Source of the DNA: a virus
Strand: one strand, 5' to 3'
IMG/VR virus record: IMGVR_UViG_3300017788_000078
Coordinates: 1-36,685 of that record
Length of the DNA: 36,685 nt
Position 1 is the stretch's first letter. Every line of letters starts with the position of its first letter. Shown here piece by piece: positions 1 through 6,175 of this stretch. The position numbers and the translations under genes were made by a program. Under the pieces are notes generated by a model. The model saw only the letters and a program-made list of their open reading frames with translations, did not search any database and was not told the DNA's origin.

Positions 1-272
1 AGAATAAGAATTGTTCGCATTTGAGAGTGGGGTCAAGATAAGAATACATCGCATCAACAGTGAAGACGCCTGAGAACGCCAATCCAAAGTCAGTGCCTAC
101 TGACTGTCACGGGGGTGGTGGCTCTCGACGTCCATCCCGGAATTGTAGTCCTTCGACGCTATGGCTCTGAGTTTGTTCTTGTTGTTCGCTCTCTCAGTGT
201 CTTTATTATACGGCCTTTTGGCTGTGTCGTCAACCGACGTTTGGCTCCCGATTGTTGTGAAAATGCCACGGA
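1..272. other. Left-edge stretch without a convincing gene
   Basis: All three forward frames of the first 40 bases meet a stop early, so no upstream gene enters from the left edge on the + strand. A perfect hairpin (AGTCAGT, loop gcct, ACTGACT) lies at 88-105 without a following T tract. A loose direct repeat, ATAAGAAT followed by CGCAT, occurs at about 4-20 and 38-54. A weak small ORF begins at 161. The stretch could be the leader or tail of a transcript from outside the window. Confidence 0.4.
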
Positions 273-307
273 CGAGTGCGGGGTGTTGCCAAAAAACAAC
301 ACCCTGA
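161..307 (+). CDS. Possible 48-aa membrane microprotein (weak)
   Basis: The ORF starts with a strongly hydrophobic segment (residues 2-22, MALSLFLLFALSVSLLYG) followed by a short polar tail. It resembles the single-span microproteins found elsewhere in this phage. Against it, there is no clear Shine-Dalgarno sequence before 161, no promoter is visible upstream, and the 3' end runs through the terminator hairpin at 281-304. Listed as a possibility only. Confidence 0.25.
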   Translation: MALSLFLLFALSVSLLYGLLAVSSTDVWLPIVVKMPRTSAGCCQKTTP

Positions 308-332
308 TCACAGCAGGGTTATTTTGGTTGAC
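273..332 (+). repeat. 60-bp intergenic repeat, copy 1
   Basis: These 60 bases match 5027-5086 at 59 of 60 positions. The only difference is T versus C just before the promoter -35 box. The unit holds the CGAGTGCGGGG box, a terminator-like double hairpin and the first bases of the next promoter's -35 element. It is a duplicated regulatory cassette, not a coding repeat. Confidence 0.9.
281..324 (+). terminator. Double-hairpin terminator or attenuator
   Basis: GGGTGTTG (281-288) pairs perfectly with CAACACCC (297-304) around the loop ccaaaaaa. An alternative stem, CCCTG (302-306) with CAGGG (314-318), is followed by TTATTTT. Both use bases 302-304, so they exclude each other. The second has the form of an intrinsic terminator. 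The promoter for the next gene follows directly. Confidence 0.65.
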
Positions 333-355
333 TTTTTCTGCAGAGATGCTATACT
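328..355 (+). promoter_or_regulatory. Sigma70-type promoter, near-leaderless
   Basis: TTGACT (328-333), a 16-bp spacer and TATACT (350-355), with TGC before the -10 (extended -10). Transcription should begin near 361-362, at or beside the ATG at 362, so the mRNA would have almost no leader. Confidence 0.75.
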
Positions 356-361
356 ATGGAC

Positions 362-688
362 ATGATGAAGAAACGAACTGCCCGCCGAGACTCCAACTAT
401 GTCATATACCTTATGAGGGATCACAGAGGGGAGACCTATGTTGGCTTGACTCGCCGAGGTGAGAGAACTGTGGAAGGGGCTGTTCGTGAGCGGTGGCGCA
501 AGCATCTTAGCCGTGCTCGCAACGAGAGCAGACTGTGGGCACTCTACGTCTACTTGAAGACTGGGGGCTTGGCTCATCAGTGGCATCACGAGGTTTTGGC
601 AGTGATTCGTGGTCGTAAGGAGGCCTATCAGTGGGAGCGCCAATGGGTCAAAGATCATCAGCCCTCGCTGAATGACCAGTACCTGTAA
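362..688 (+). CDS. GIY-YIG nuclease-like protein
   Basis: A 108-residue protein with the layout of a GIY-YIG endonuclease domain: VIY at residues 14-16, YVG at 26-28, an arginine-rich helix with RERWRKHL at 42-49, and the late glutamate in QWERQWV (E92) followed by PSLN. The domain spans nearly the whole protein, so any DNA-binding partner domain is missing. GIY-YIG proteins cut DNA in repair, restriction, homing and phage host-DNA degradation; the role here is inferred. The ATG at 356 overlaps the predicted start of transcription, so 362 (or 365) was chosen. No Shine-Dalgarno is present, which fits leaderless translation. It is a single-gene unit between two promoters. Confidence 0.75.
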   Translation: MMKKRTARRDSNYVIYLMRDHRGETYVGLTRRGERTVEGAVRERWRKHLSRARNESRLWALYVYLKTGGLAHQWHHEVLAVIRGRKEAYQWERQWVKDHQPSLNDQYL

Positions 689-699
689 AGGGTCTTTGG

Positions 700-728
700 T
701 TGACAGCGTGGTGAGTCGGTGCTATACT
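700..728 (+). promoter_or_regulatory. Sigma70-type promoter
   Basis: TTGACA (700-705), 17 bp, TATACT (723-728), with an extended -10 (TGC). It lies just after the stop of the GIY-YIG gene and drives the GP88-family gene. The leader carries AAGGAGCGA. Confidence 0.85.
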
Positions 729-759
729 GAGGTCTAACATAGAAAACAAGGAGCGAACC

Positions 760-1482
760 GTGTTTAAACTGTTATCTACAGCCAACCCAAAGATCCAAAA
801 GGGTGCAAAATTGGGTTACCTTAGTTTCATCCTACACCTTGCGCCCGCAGATCTGTCGGGTCGTGAAGTCTGCCCCAAGCGGACGGCAGGTTGTACAGCC
901 GCTTGCCTTAACACCGCAGGCAGAGGTGGTATGTTCCGCAGAGGTGAGACCACCAACATGATCCAAGAAGCCCGTAAGCGAAAGACCCGTTACTTCTTTG
1001 AAGCCCGTGACTACTTCATGCAGGACTTGAAGAAGGACATCGAGCGGGGCATCCGTCAGGCTCAGCGGTTGGGTTTGACACCTGTGTTTCGCTTAAACGG
1101 CACTTCGGATCTTGCTTGGGAAAAGTACACCATCAACGAGCATAACCTGTTTGAGCTGTTCCCTGATGTACAGTTCTACGACTACACCAAGGTCTTGGGT
1201 CGTAAGGTCGCTCGGTACAAGAACTACCACTTGACCTTCAGTGCCGCGGATGGCAATGAAGGGGATGTTGCCAGTGCGATCGCCCAGGGCATGAATGTGG
1301 CGGCAGTGTTTGACCGTTTACCTGCGACCTACATGGGTCGTCCAGTGATCAATGCAGACGACACGGACTTGAGGTTCTTAGACCCCCAGGGCGTGATTGC
1401 TGGGCTTAAGGCCAAAGGTCGTGCTAAGAAGGACACCACGGGTTTTGTTCGACGTACCATCGCCATCAAGGAGGCAGCATGA
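760..1482 (+). CDS. GP88-family phage protein
   Basis: 240 residues. The N-terminal pattern STANPKIQKGAKLGYLSF, then LAPADLSG, CP, CTAACLNTAGRG and RKTRYFF, then RLNGTSDLAWE, is the signature I know from the Gene product 88 family, named after a mycobacteriophage protein and widespread in phages and integrative elements. Its biochemical function is not established. Three cysteines near residues 38-49 (C38, C45, C49) could bind metal (inference). The start is GTG with a strong AAGGAGCGA site 6 bases upstream. It heads an operon of four overlapping genes running to 1934. Family assignment is fairly sure; function is unknown. Confidence 0.85.
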   Translation: MFKLLSTANPKIQKGAKLGYLSFILHLAPADLSGREVCPKRTAGCTAACLNTAGRGGMFRRGETTNMIQEARKRKTRYFFEARDYFMQDLKKDIERGIRQAQRLGLTPVFRLNGTSDLAWEKYTINEHNLFELFPDVQFYDYTKVLGRKVARYKNYHLTFSAADGNEGDVASAIAQGMNVAAVFDRLPATYMGRPVINADDTDLRFLDPQGVIAGLKAKGRAKKDTTGFVRRTIAIKEAA

Positions 1483-1661
1483 ACTTACCAGAAATAGTGT
1501 TAGATGTAAACTCCACTGATTACATCGACGACGATCTCTACGATCGATTGTTAGATGCTTTCGTGGCCCGGGCCCTGGACATGGGCTACGATATAGTCAA
1601 CACCCCTGATCTGGTCCTCAGCAACTGGCGGATCTCGGCCCAATTGGAGCGGGTGACATAA
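1479..1661 (+). CDS. Small hypothetical protein, 60 aa
   Basis: A short acidic protein (DVNSTDYIDDDLYDRLLD) with no motif I recognise. Its ATG overlaps the stop of the GP88 gene as ATGA, so it is translationally coupled. The GGAGG just upstream (in AAGGAGGCAGC) is a good ribosome site. Coupling and normal codon use support a real gene. Confidence 0.8.
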   Translation: MNLPEIVLDVNSTDYIDDDLYDRLLDAFVARALDMGYDIVNTPDLVLSNWRISAQLERVT

Positions 1662-1774
1662 TGTACATAGATCAAGAATGGATGTTTTACACCCTGGCAG
1701 TGATTGTGATCTTTGCACCCACCCTAATTCTTAACTTCTTGGAGAAACAAAATGACACGTCAAGAAAAAATTGA
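1661..1774 (+). CDS. Single-span membrane microprotein, 37 aa
   Basis: MYIDQEWMFYTLAVIVIF begins a 37-residue protein with one hydrophobic segment at about residues 9-26 and a short charged tail. The ATG overlaps the preceding stop as TAATG, and the 3' end overlaps the next gene by 23 bases. The function is unknown. It is one of about ten such microproteins in the early region. Confidence 0.6.
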   Translation: MYIDQEWMFYTLAVIVIFAPTLILNFLEKQNDTSRKN

Positions 1775-1934
1775 TTATTTGGCTCAAAGCGACTTTGACT
1801 ACATCCAGCACACCGACGGGGGTCTTGAACTTCTGTGGTCCTACTTGGAACGAGGATTCAAAGGCTATGACAATTACACTGATCAAGAGCTGGAAGTAGA
1901 GTACCAACAGCGCCGTGAAATAGAAGAGGACTGA
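1752..1934 (+). CDS. Small acidic hypothetical protein, 60 aa
   Basis: MTRQEKIDYLAQSDFDYIQ followed by a Glu-rich C-terminus (ELEVEYQQRREIEED). TTGGAGAAAC precedes the ATG as a ribosome site, and the start lies inside the preceding microprotein gene. It is the last gene of the GP88 operon, with a hairpin right after the stop. No family recognised. Confidence 0.8.
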   Translation: MTRQEKIDYLAQSDFDYIQHTDGGLELLWSYLERGFKGYDNYTDQELEVEYQQRREIEED

Positions 1935-1936
1935 TC

Positions 1937-1954
1937 TGTGGCATAAAAGCCACA
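1937..1954 (+). terminator. Hairpin at end of GP88 operon
   Basis: TGTGGC (1937-1942), loop ataaaa, GCCACA (1949-1954). There is no T tract, but the same hairpin type recurs before promoters at 8554 and 10973. It is followed by the GCGAGTGCGGGG box at 1957-1968. Confidence 0.45.
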
Positions 1955-1979
1955 CCGCGAGTGCGGGGCCCGAAGTCGG

Positions 1980-2008
1980 TTGACATCTGAGCCTTTTGGC
2001 TGTATACT
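1980..2008 (+). promoter_or_regulatory. Sigma70-type promoter
   Basis: TTGACA (1980-1985), 17 bp, TATACT (2003-2008). It drives the pair of genes starting at 2039. Confidence 0.85.
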
Positions 2009-2038
2009 GTAGGTATAGTGAAAGACAAGGAGCAAAAG

Positions 2039-2317
2039 ATGCTGAACTATACATTAGAGATCTATGTCCAGGACCGTCGCACCAAACGGGGCGAGCGACT
2101 GTTTGGCAAGTATGACTACAAGGGTGTTTCGGGCACTTGGATGCAGGAAGAAATGGCAGACCTTCGCTACAGGCTCTATCCCCAGCCCAAGTATCGCATG
2201 GAACTGCACGACACCTTTGTAGAGCGGGTCAATGCCATGACCGGTGAGAAGTTCCAGGAGAGGTACGACACGCCCTATGCCTGCAGTCCCAGATCAGAAA
2301 CCTATTGGAGTTCGTGA
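2039..2317 (+). CDS. Hypothetical protein, 92 aa
   Basis: The start at ATG 2039 follows AAGGAGCAAAAG. A GTG at 2018 would put the ribosome site inside the gene and was rejected. The protein (MLNYTLEIYVQDRRTKRGER) is rich in Arg, Tyr and Glu, with no recognised domain. It overlaps the next gene's ATG by one base. Confidence 0.8.
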   Translation: MLNYTLEIYVQDRRTKRGERLFGKYDYKGVSGTWMQEEMADLRYRLYPQPKYRMELHDTFVERVNAMTGEKFQERYDTPYACSPRSETYWSS

Positions 2318-2502
2318 TGATTGAAGTACAACCCGGGGTCAACGAGTTTGAGGCCCTGGTGGTCATGGATGATCTGCAAAAGAAAGGCATCCATTGGGCC
2401 ACCCTTGCGCAGGGCAACGACTGCGTCTGGGCCTATTTTGGCAACCAGAACTGGTACTACATCTTCGCAAAGGGTCTTTTGGTTGACATCCAGATAGATT
2501 GA
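2317..2502 (+). CDS. Hypothetical protein, 61 aa
   Basis: ATG 2317 overlaps the previous stop, with TTGGAG six bases upstream. TTG 2305 and GTG 2314 are alternative starts. The sequence MIEVQPGVNEFEALVVMDDL with WATLAQGNDCVWAYF looks like a small folded alpha/beta domain, function unknown. The last 20 bases of the gene carry the -35 box of the next promoter. Confidence 0.75.
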   Translation: MIEVQPGVNEFEALVVMDDLQKKGIHWATLAQGNDCVWAYFGNQNWYYIFAKGLLVDIQID

Positions 2503-2511
2503 TGTTATAGT
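2483..2511 (+). promoter_or_regulatory. Sigma70-type promoter inside a gene's 3' end
   Basis: TTGACA (2483-2488), 17 bp, TATAGT (2506-2511), extended -10 TGT. The -35 box and most of the spacer lie within the preceding coding region. Confidence 0.8.
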
Positions 2512-2539
2512 ATACACACTGAAACAAAAGGAGCAGACT

Positions 2540-2770
2540 ATGAACGTACAAGAACTGATCGAACGACTCCAGCACATGGACCCCGAGGCAGAGGTCCACT
2601 TTGCCTACTGCTATGGCGACTACTGGCGCACCCAGGTCTCCGCCACCATCGATGAAGTCAGTCGGGGTTTTGTCCGGCACAGTGCATATCACGACATGGA
2701 CAAGGTTGTGGAACTGGACTCGGAGGATGAGGACGGCGAGTCAGTGCGTGAAGTGGTGATCTTAGGTTAA
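2540..2770 (+). CDS. Small conserved phage protein, 76 aa
   Basis: It begins MNVQELIERLQHMDPEAEV, a pattern common in small phage and plasmid proteins (a short helix, then DPEAEV and a beta strand), with an acidic C-terminal half. The function is unknown. AAAGGAGCAGACT precedes the ATG. It leads a two-gene unit with the gene at 2791. Confidence 0.85.
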   Translation: MNVQELIERLQHMDPEAEVHFAYCYGDYWRTQVSATIDEVSRGFVRHSAYHDMDKVVELDSEDEDGESVREVVILG

Positions 2771-2790
2771 GTTAACAAAAGGAGCGACTG

Positions 2791-3018
2791 ATGAAGACTG
2801 TACAAGAACTTTTCCCTGGCATTGCTATCTACGACAAGGAACCCCAAGACGTGCAGAACCCGTTCTCGGGAGAATCTTATACACTGACCCCTGAAGAGAT
2901 CGCAGTCTACGACTATTGCAAAGGCTGTGAGCTCATGGGTGACTACACAGGCGTCCGCCGGGCCCTGGACTGGTTCCAAAAGAATAACCCTGAAGCCTAC
3001 ATGGTTTTGTTGGACTAA
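2791..3018 (+). CDS. Conserved phage protein, 75 aa
   Basis: The sequence (NPFSGESYTLTPEEIAVYDY, then GDYTGVRRALDWFQKNNPEAYMVLLD) resembles a small conserved protein I associate with T4-like phages, based on the NPFSG and AYMVLLD elements. Function unknown. The ribosome site AAAGGAGCGACTG lies in the 20-base gap after the upstream gene. Confidence 0.85.
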   Translation: MKTVQELFPGIAIYDKEPQDVQNPFSGESYTLTPEEIAVYDYCKGCELMGDYTGVRRALDWFQKNNPEAYMVLLD

Positions 3019-3021
3019 TGG

Positions 3022-3050
3022 TTGACAGCACCGAAAATTGGTGCTATAGT
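3022..3050 (+). promoter_or_regulatory. Sigma70-type promoter with spacer dyad
   Basis: TTGACA (3022-3027), 17 bp, TATAGT (3045-3050). AGCACC (3027-3032) and GGTGCT (3040-3045) form a perfect dyad that fills the spacer and touches both boxes. Similar dyads occur at 4498 and 8593. Confidence 0.85.
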
Positions 3051-3079
3051 ATACACACACTGAAACAAAAGGAGCCGTT

Positions 3080-3409
3080 ATGAAATTCGATTGCATTCAC
3101 AGCATGATCGACGAGATCAACGACACAGTTCTTGCAACCATACGTGAGACCATGGAAGTCACTTCCGCTGACAAACTGGGTCTGGATCGCCGGGCTGGCT
3201 CTACGCTGTTCGTCAACGAAGACTTTATCGCTGTAGAGGGTGATGGTCACTTGCTGGACTACTACGGCGGTTTTGAGTACGTCAGCAAGGATTGTGTCAC
3301 TGTGATAGGGGACTACAAGTTCTATTCCGCAGATGATGATCGAGTGCGTGATCACATCGAATCCTACTTTGAAAACCAAGAGCTCTGCGAGAGCGAGGAG
3401 ACTGAATAA
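3080..3409 (+). CDS. Hypothetical protein, 109 aa
   Basis: The protein starts MKFDCIHSMIDEINDTVLAT, has a beta-rich middle (STLFVNEDFIAVEGDGHLL) and an acidic C-terminus (LCESEETE). No family recognised. AAAGGAGCCGTT precedes the ATG. It shares one base with the next start (TAATG), so the two are co-translated. Confidence 0.85.
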   Translation: MKFDCIHSMIDEINDTVLATIRETMEVTSADKLGLDRRAGSTLFVNEDFIAVEGDGHLLDYYGGFEYVSKDCVTVIGDYKFYSADDDRVRDHIESYFENQELCESEETE

Positions 3410-3885
3410 TGCAATCCGTTACCTTATACGCTGAAGACTTCCGTACGGTCCACAATACACTCTGCGAACTGCGGCACATGACTCTGCGCAATGCTGTGGA
3501 CATCAACGAAATCAAAGAGATAGTGGCCAAGTTCGAGAGGGGTCTTGAGAGCGCCTACAAACAAGATTCAGAGGCCTTTGATCGGCTGCATGATTACTAT
3601 AGTGAGTTCAAAAAGGACAACAGGCTCGGGAGCATCTGGAGCATCTATGAGCTGCCTGTGCATGGCTTCATGCTGAATCACATATACCCCTCAGATGCGT
3701 TCGTTGTCTATCGGGATCATTGGGGTGACAACGAGGACATGCACTATCCTGTCATGGGTCCTACCTGGGGTGATGTGTACCGTGCGGCAGACCTTGCGAT
3801 CCGCAACTCGGGTGATGAACATCATGTGTTCATCGAAGGGTTCCGGGTTAAGGGCAATGAGCTGATTCTGCAAACAGGCAGTTAA
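3409..3885 (+). CDS. Hypothetical protein, 158 aa
   Basis: It has a helical N-terminal part (residues 1-75) and a C-terminal part with many aromatic and acidic residues (VVYRDHWGDNEDMHYPVM). There are no catalytic motifs I recognise and no signal peptide or membrane segment. It is coupled to the upstream gene by a TAATG overlap, and its stop codon lies in the left arm of the terminator at 3882. Confidence 0.85.
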   Translation: MQSVTLYAEDFRTVHNTLCELRHMTLRNAVDINEIKEIVAKFERGLESAYKQDSEAFDRLHDYYSEFKKDNRLGSIWSIYELPVHGFMLNHIYPSDAFVVYRDHWGDNEDMHYPVMGPTWGDVYRAADLAIRNSGDEHHVFIEGFRVKGNELILQTGS

Positions 3886-3912
3886 TAACCCAGCGACCTG
3901 TAGGGTTATTAA
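3882..3912 (+). terminator. Terminator hairpin over the stop codon
   Basis: TTAATAACCC (3882-3891) pairs over ten bases with GGGTTATTAA (3903-3912). The loop is agcgacctgta. The stop codon is part of the stem. A promoter begins nine bases later. Confidence 0.65.
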
Positions 3913-3920
3913 ATCAATGG

Positions 3921-3949
3921 TTGACAAGCGGAAAAAATGGTGTTATAGT
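3921..3949 (+). promoter_or_regulatory. Sigma70-type promoter
   Basis: TTGACA (3921-3926), 17 bp, TATAGT (3944-3949), extended -10 TGT. It drives 3979-4459. Confidence 0.85.
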
Positions 3950-3978
3950 AACACTACACTGACACACAAAGGAGCATT

Positions 3979-4254
3979 ATGAACACAGTTCAGCAAATAT
4001 GTACAGACATTGTCACTGGGCACTTCAGCAACGATGAACTGAACACTATCATTGAATCCGTGAAATTTGCCCGTAACCGTTTGGCCAACCAGATCAAGGT
4101 CACTGTTCGCGTAGGCAGTAAGGTTGAGTTCACCAGCCAAAAGACCGGACAGACCTATCAGGGTACTGTGGAAAAGATGGCCATCAAGTATGCCACAGTC
4201 AGTACCCCCGCAGGCCGTTGGAAGGTTCCGGCCAATATGTTGACATCTATCTAA
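3979..4254 (+). CDS. Small protein with SH3-like C-terminal part, 91 aa
   Basis: The helical N-terminus (about residues 1-40) is followed by VRVGSKVEFTSQKTGQTYQG, TVEKM and GRWKVPANML. The second half looks like a small beta-barrel (KOW/SH3-like) and resembles conserved small proteins of T4-like phages. Binding to nucleic acid is possible but not shown. AAAGGAGCATT precedes the ATG. Confidence 0.85.
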   Translation: MNTVQQICTDIVTGHFSNDELNTIIESVKFARNRLANQIKVTVRVGSKVEFTSQKTGQTYQGTVEKMAIKYATVSTPAGRWKVPANMLTSI

Positions 4255-4264
4255 GGAGACTGTT

Positions 4265-4459
4265 ATGGGTTTTGAAAAGCGAGCATTGTTTGAGTTGGAA
4301 GCAGAGGAGATCTACGATGTCTACTTCCACAATGGCAAGTTGATCTACGTCAACTCCTGGGACGAAGACGGTATCCGTAGGCTGATGAAGGACCTGTTTC
4401 CAGAGTTCAACCAAAAGGACATCGTGGAAGACGATGGCTGGAACCGGGTGCAGGTATAA
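4265..4459 (+). CDS. Hypothetical acidic protein, 64 aa
   Basis: The protein begins MGFEKRALFELEAEEIYDVY and is acidic overall. No family recognised. TAAGGAGACTGTT precedes the ATG. It is second in the operon with the SH3-like gene, and a hairpin follows the stop. Confidence 0.8.
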   Translation: MGFEKRALFELEAEEIYDVYFHNGKLIYVNSWDEDGIRRLMKDLFPEFNQKDIVEDDGWNRVQV

Positions 4460-4480
4460 CCCTTGACCCTGTAGGGTTAT
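4456..4480 (+). terminator. Terminator-like hairpin
   Basis: ATAACCC (4456-4462), loop ttgaccctgta, GGGTTAT (4474-4480), then TAAA. It is the same type as the hairpin at 3882, again overlapping the stop codon and sitting just before a promoter. Confidence 0.55.
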
Positions 4481-4492
4481 TAAACCATGTGG

Positions 4493-4521
4493 TTGACAGC
4501 ACCGAAAATTGGTGCTATACT
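4493..4521 (+). promoter_or_regulatory. Sigma70-type promoter with spacer dyad
   Basis: TTGACA (4493-4498), 17 bp, TATACT (4516-4521). The spacer is a perfect AGCACC/GGTGCT dyad (4498-4516) with the same seven-base centre as the promoter at 3022. Confidence 0.85.
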
Positions 4522-4551
4522 ACACAAACACTGAAACAAAAGGAGCATTAA

Positions 4552-5019
4552 ATGGCAACTCGTTCTGCAATTGGCGTGGCCTACGGTGACGTGATCAAAG
4601 GCGTTTACTGTCACTGGGATGGCTATCTCAGTAATAACGGTCGTATCCTCCAAGAGAACTATGACCGACCCAAAGCGTCCAATCTCATTGCCCTGGGTGA
4701 CATCAGCTCGCTCAAGCCCGAGATTGGTGAGAAGCACGACTTCGAGTTCTACTTTAAAAAGGAACAGTATACTCCCGAGCAGTTGGCGATGTTTGAGGAA
4801 AAGTGGACTTTGTTCTACGGCAGAGACCGTGGCGAGGACGGCACTGGCTGGCGAGTGTTTGACACCGCCGAGGACTTTATTCAGCATTTTGACGGTTGCG
4901 GCTGTGAGTATTTTTACATCATGGGCGACGACGGCCAGTGGTATGTCAACCCTTATAACCGAGGCTGGCAAAAGCTCAGCGAAGCATTGGCTGAAGAAGC
5001 AGCCGAACAAGAGCAGTAA
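4552..5019 (+). CDS. Conserved phage protein, MATRSAIG type, 155 aa
   Basis: It begins MATRSAIGVAYGDVIKGVYC and has HWDGYLSNNGRIL and LGDISSLKP, a pattern I know from a widespread phage family of unknown function. The middle is rich in Asp, Glu, Trp and Tyr, and the C-terminus is helical (LSEALAEEAAEQEQ). AAAGGAGCATTAA precedes the ATG. It is a single-gene unit closed by the 60-bp repeat cassette. Confidence 0.9.
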   Translation: MATRSAIGVAYGDVIKGVYCHWDGYLSNNGRILQENYDRPKASNLIALGDISSLKPEIGEKHDFEFYFKKEQYTPEQLAMFEEKWTLFYGRDRGEDGTGWRVFDTAEDFIQHFDGCGCEYFYIMGDDGQWYVNPYNRGWQKLSEALAEEAAEQEQ

Positions 5020-5026
5020 TCCACAG

Positions 5027-5086
5027 CGAGTGCGGGGTGTTGCCAAAAAACAACACCCTGATCACAGCAGGGTTATTTCGGTTGAC
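5027..5086 (+). repeat. 60-bp intergenic repeat, copy 2
   Basis: Nearly identical (59 of 60) to 273-332. It holds the CGAGTGCGGGG box, both overlapping hairpins and the start of the -35 box. Confidence 0.9.
5035..5078 (+). terminator. Double-hairpin terminator or attenuator
   Basis: GGGTGTTG (5035-5042) with CAACACCC (5051-5058). The competing stem is CCCTG (5056-5060) with CAGGG (5068-5072), followed by TTATTT. Same structure as at 281. Confidence 0.65.
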
Positions 5087-5110
5087 AAATGGGTTCAATG
5101 ATCGTATACT
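5082..5110 (+). promoter_or_regulatory. Sigma70-type promoter
   Basis: TTGACA (5082-5087), 17 bp, TATACT (5105-5110). It drives the gene at 5144. Confidence 0.85.
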
Positions 5111-5143
5111 AATGAAACTGGGACAACACACTTAGGAGCGAAA

Positions 5144-5485
5144 ATGAACTACACTCAAGAACAGATCAATGGCATTGTGCAAGAAGCCCGAATGGCCGCC
5201 TCGAAAGCCGCGCAAGACTTCTTTCACAATCGATTGGGCGGGCGTGATCAGTATGCCTGCGGTTTTGCCTGGACCAACATCTACAAGGTCAAAGGCAACA
5301 CCAAACTGGGCAAGATGCTCAAAGCGGCTGGCGTTCGCCAGGACTACACCAAGGCATTCCAACTTTGGAACCCTTCGGGTATGCATGTCCAAAACGTTGA
5401 CACACTGGAAGCGGGTGCAGAAGCGGCTGCCAAAGTGTTTCAGAAGTACGGTTTCGAATCTTATGCGGGTTCGAGGTTGGACTGA
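5144..5485 (+). CDS. Conserved hypothetical phage protein, 113 aa
   Basis: The protein has the run CGFAWTNIYKVKGNTKLG, then KAAGVRQDYTKAFQLWNPSG, QNVDTLEAGAEAAA and a FESYAGSRLD end. This looks strongly constrained and resembles small phage proteins of unknown function. It is basic, with no catalytic motif I can name. TTAGGAGCGAAA precedes the ATG. It has its own promoter, and another promoter follows 15 bases after the stop. Confidence 0.85.
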   Translation: MNYTQEQINGIVQEARMAASKAAQDFFHNRLGGRDQYACGFAWTNIYKVKGNTKLGKMLKAAGVRQDYTKAFQLWNPSGMHVQNVDTLEAGAEAAAKVFQKYGFESYAGSRLD

Positions 5486-5500
5486 TTTGTCCAAAATAGG

Positions 5501-5529
5501 TTGACATTTGAGCGTGTCCATAATATACT
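5501..5529 (+). promoter_or_regulatory. Sigma70-type promoter
   Basis: TTGACA (5501-5506), 17 bp, TATACT (5524-5529). The leader before 5587 is unusually long, about 50 bases. Confidence 0.8.
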
Positions 5530-5586
5530 ATGCATACGCTCAAAAGTTGAGCTAATTTTAAACTAACTTGAAAAGGCAATTTACAA

Positions 5587-5958
5587 ATGGCAACTTCTAA
5601 ACTTTTTACTGTAGCAGGTGTTTCAACTCACAAAGGCGAGAGCAAGATTCGTTTCGCCACTGATGTCATGCGCATCAAAGTACTTGCAAAGAATGGACAC
5701 GAGAACATTCAGCTCGTTGAGCTACCCTCTGAGATGAACAAGGTTGAAGCAGCCAAGTTCATTCGTGGACTTGATGAGTTCCAGGCTGTGTCTTCGCAGA
5801 GTGCGATCGCTGACTACTTGGACAAGTATGACGCTGAGAGCAAGCCCGCTAAGGCTACTCCCAAGACTGCTGTTAAGACTGCTGTTAAGGCCGCTGTTAA
5901 GGCCAAAGCACCAGCCAAATCCAAAGTTACTGCGGACGCTGAAGACGCTCCGTTCTAA
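5587..5958 (+). CDS. Small protein with Lys/Ala tail and SSB-like end, 123 aa
   Basis: The N-terminal domain (residues 1-85) begins MATSKLFTVAGVSTHKGESK and resembles a conserved protein of T4-like phages with no known function. Residues 88-115 are a low-complexity Lys-Ala-Pro stretch with repeats of TAVKTAVKAAVKAK. The last residues, TADAEDAPF, are acidic and end in Pro-Phe, like the C-terminal tip of bacterial SSB (DDDIPF), which recruits repair and replication proteins. That likeness is seen; a shared function is inferred. The ribosome site AAAAGG is weaker than in neighbouring genes. It overlaps the next gene as TAATG. Confidence 0.9.
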   Translation: MATSKLFTVAGVSTHKGESKIRFATDVMRIKVLAKNGHENIQLVELPSEMNKVEAAKFIRGLDEFQAVSSQSAIADYLDKYDAESKPAKATPKTAVKTAVKAAVKAKAPAKSKVTADAEDAPF

Positions 5959-6143
5959 TGGAACGTAGGTTCTACGTCAGCAGAACCGAAGGTGACGTGG
6001 TCTGTATCCGAGACAAGGACAGCCACGTTGCCCATAGGATTGTAGCAGTCATTCCCAGGGATGATCGACGAGAGGGCGAACTGGTAGCACAGAAGATCGT
6101 TGATGCATTACATGGGGTTGACAACGAGTACGAAATCAAGTAA
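5958..6143 (+). CDS. Hypothetical protein, 61 aa
   Basis: MERRFYVSRTEGDVVCIRDK, then DSHVAHRIVAVIPRDDR. It is a small, charged, probably alpha/beta protein, coupled to the upstream gene by a TAATG overlap. No family assigned. Its last 26 bases contain the next promoter's -35 box. Confidence 0.85.
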   Translation: MERRFYVSRTEGDVVCIRDKDSHVAHRIVAVIPRDDRREGELVAQKIVDALHGVDNEYEIK

Positions 6144-6146
6144 AAT
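6118..6146 (+). promoter_or_regulatory. Sigma70-type promoter inside a gene's 3' end
   Basis: TTGACA (6118-6123), 17 bp, TAAAAT (6141-6146). It overlaps the end of the 61-aa gene and drives the AAA+ ATPase. Confidence 0.75.
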
Positions 6147-6175
6147 ACTATTTTAAACACGCATAGGAGCGGCAA

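Noticed and set aside
115-462. 115-aa open frame across the first intergenic region
   Set aside because: It runs through a terminator and a promoter and into the GIY-YIG gene in another frame, and has no ribosome site.
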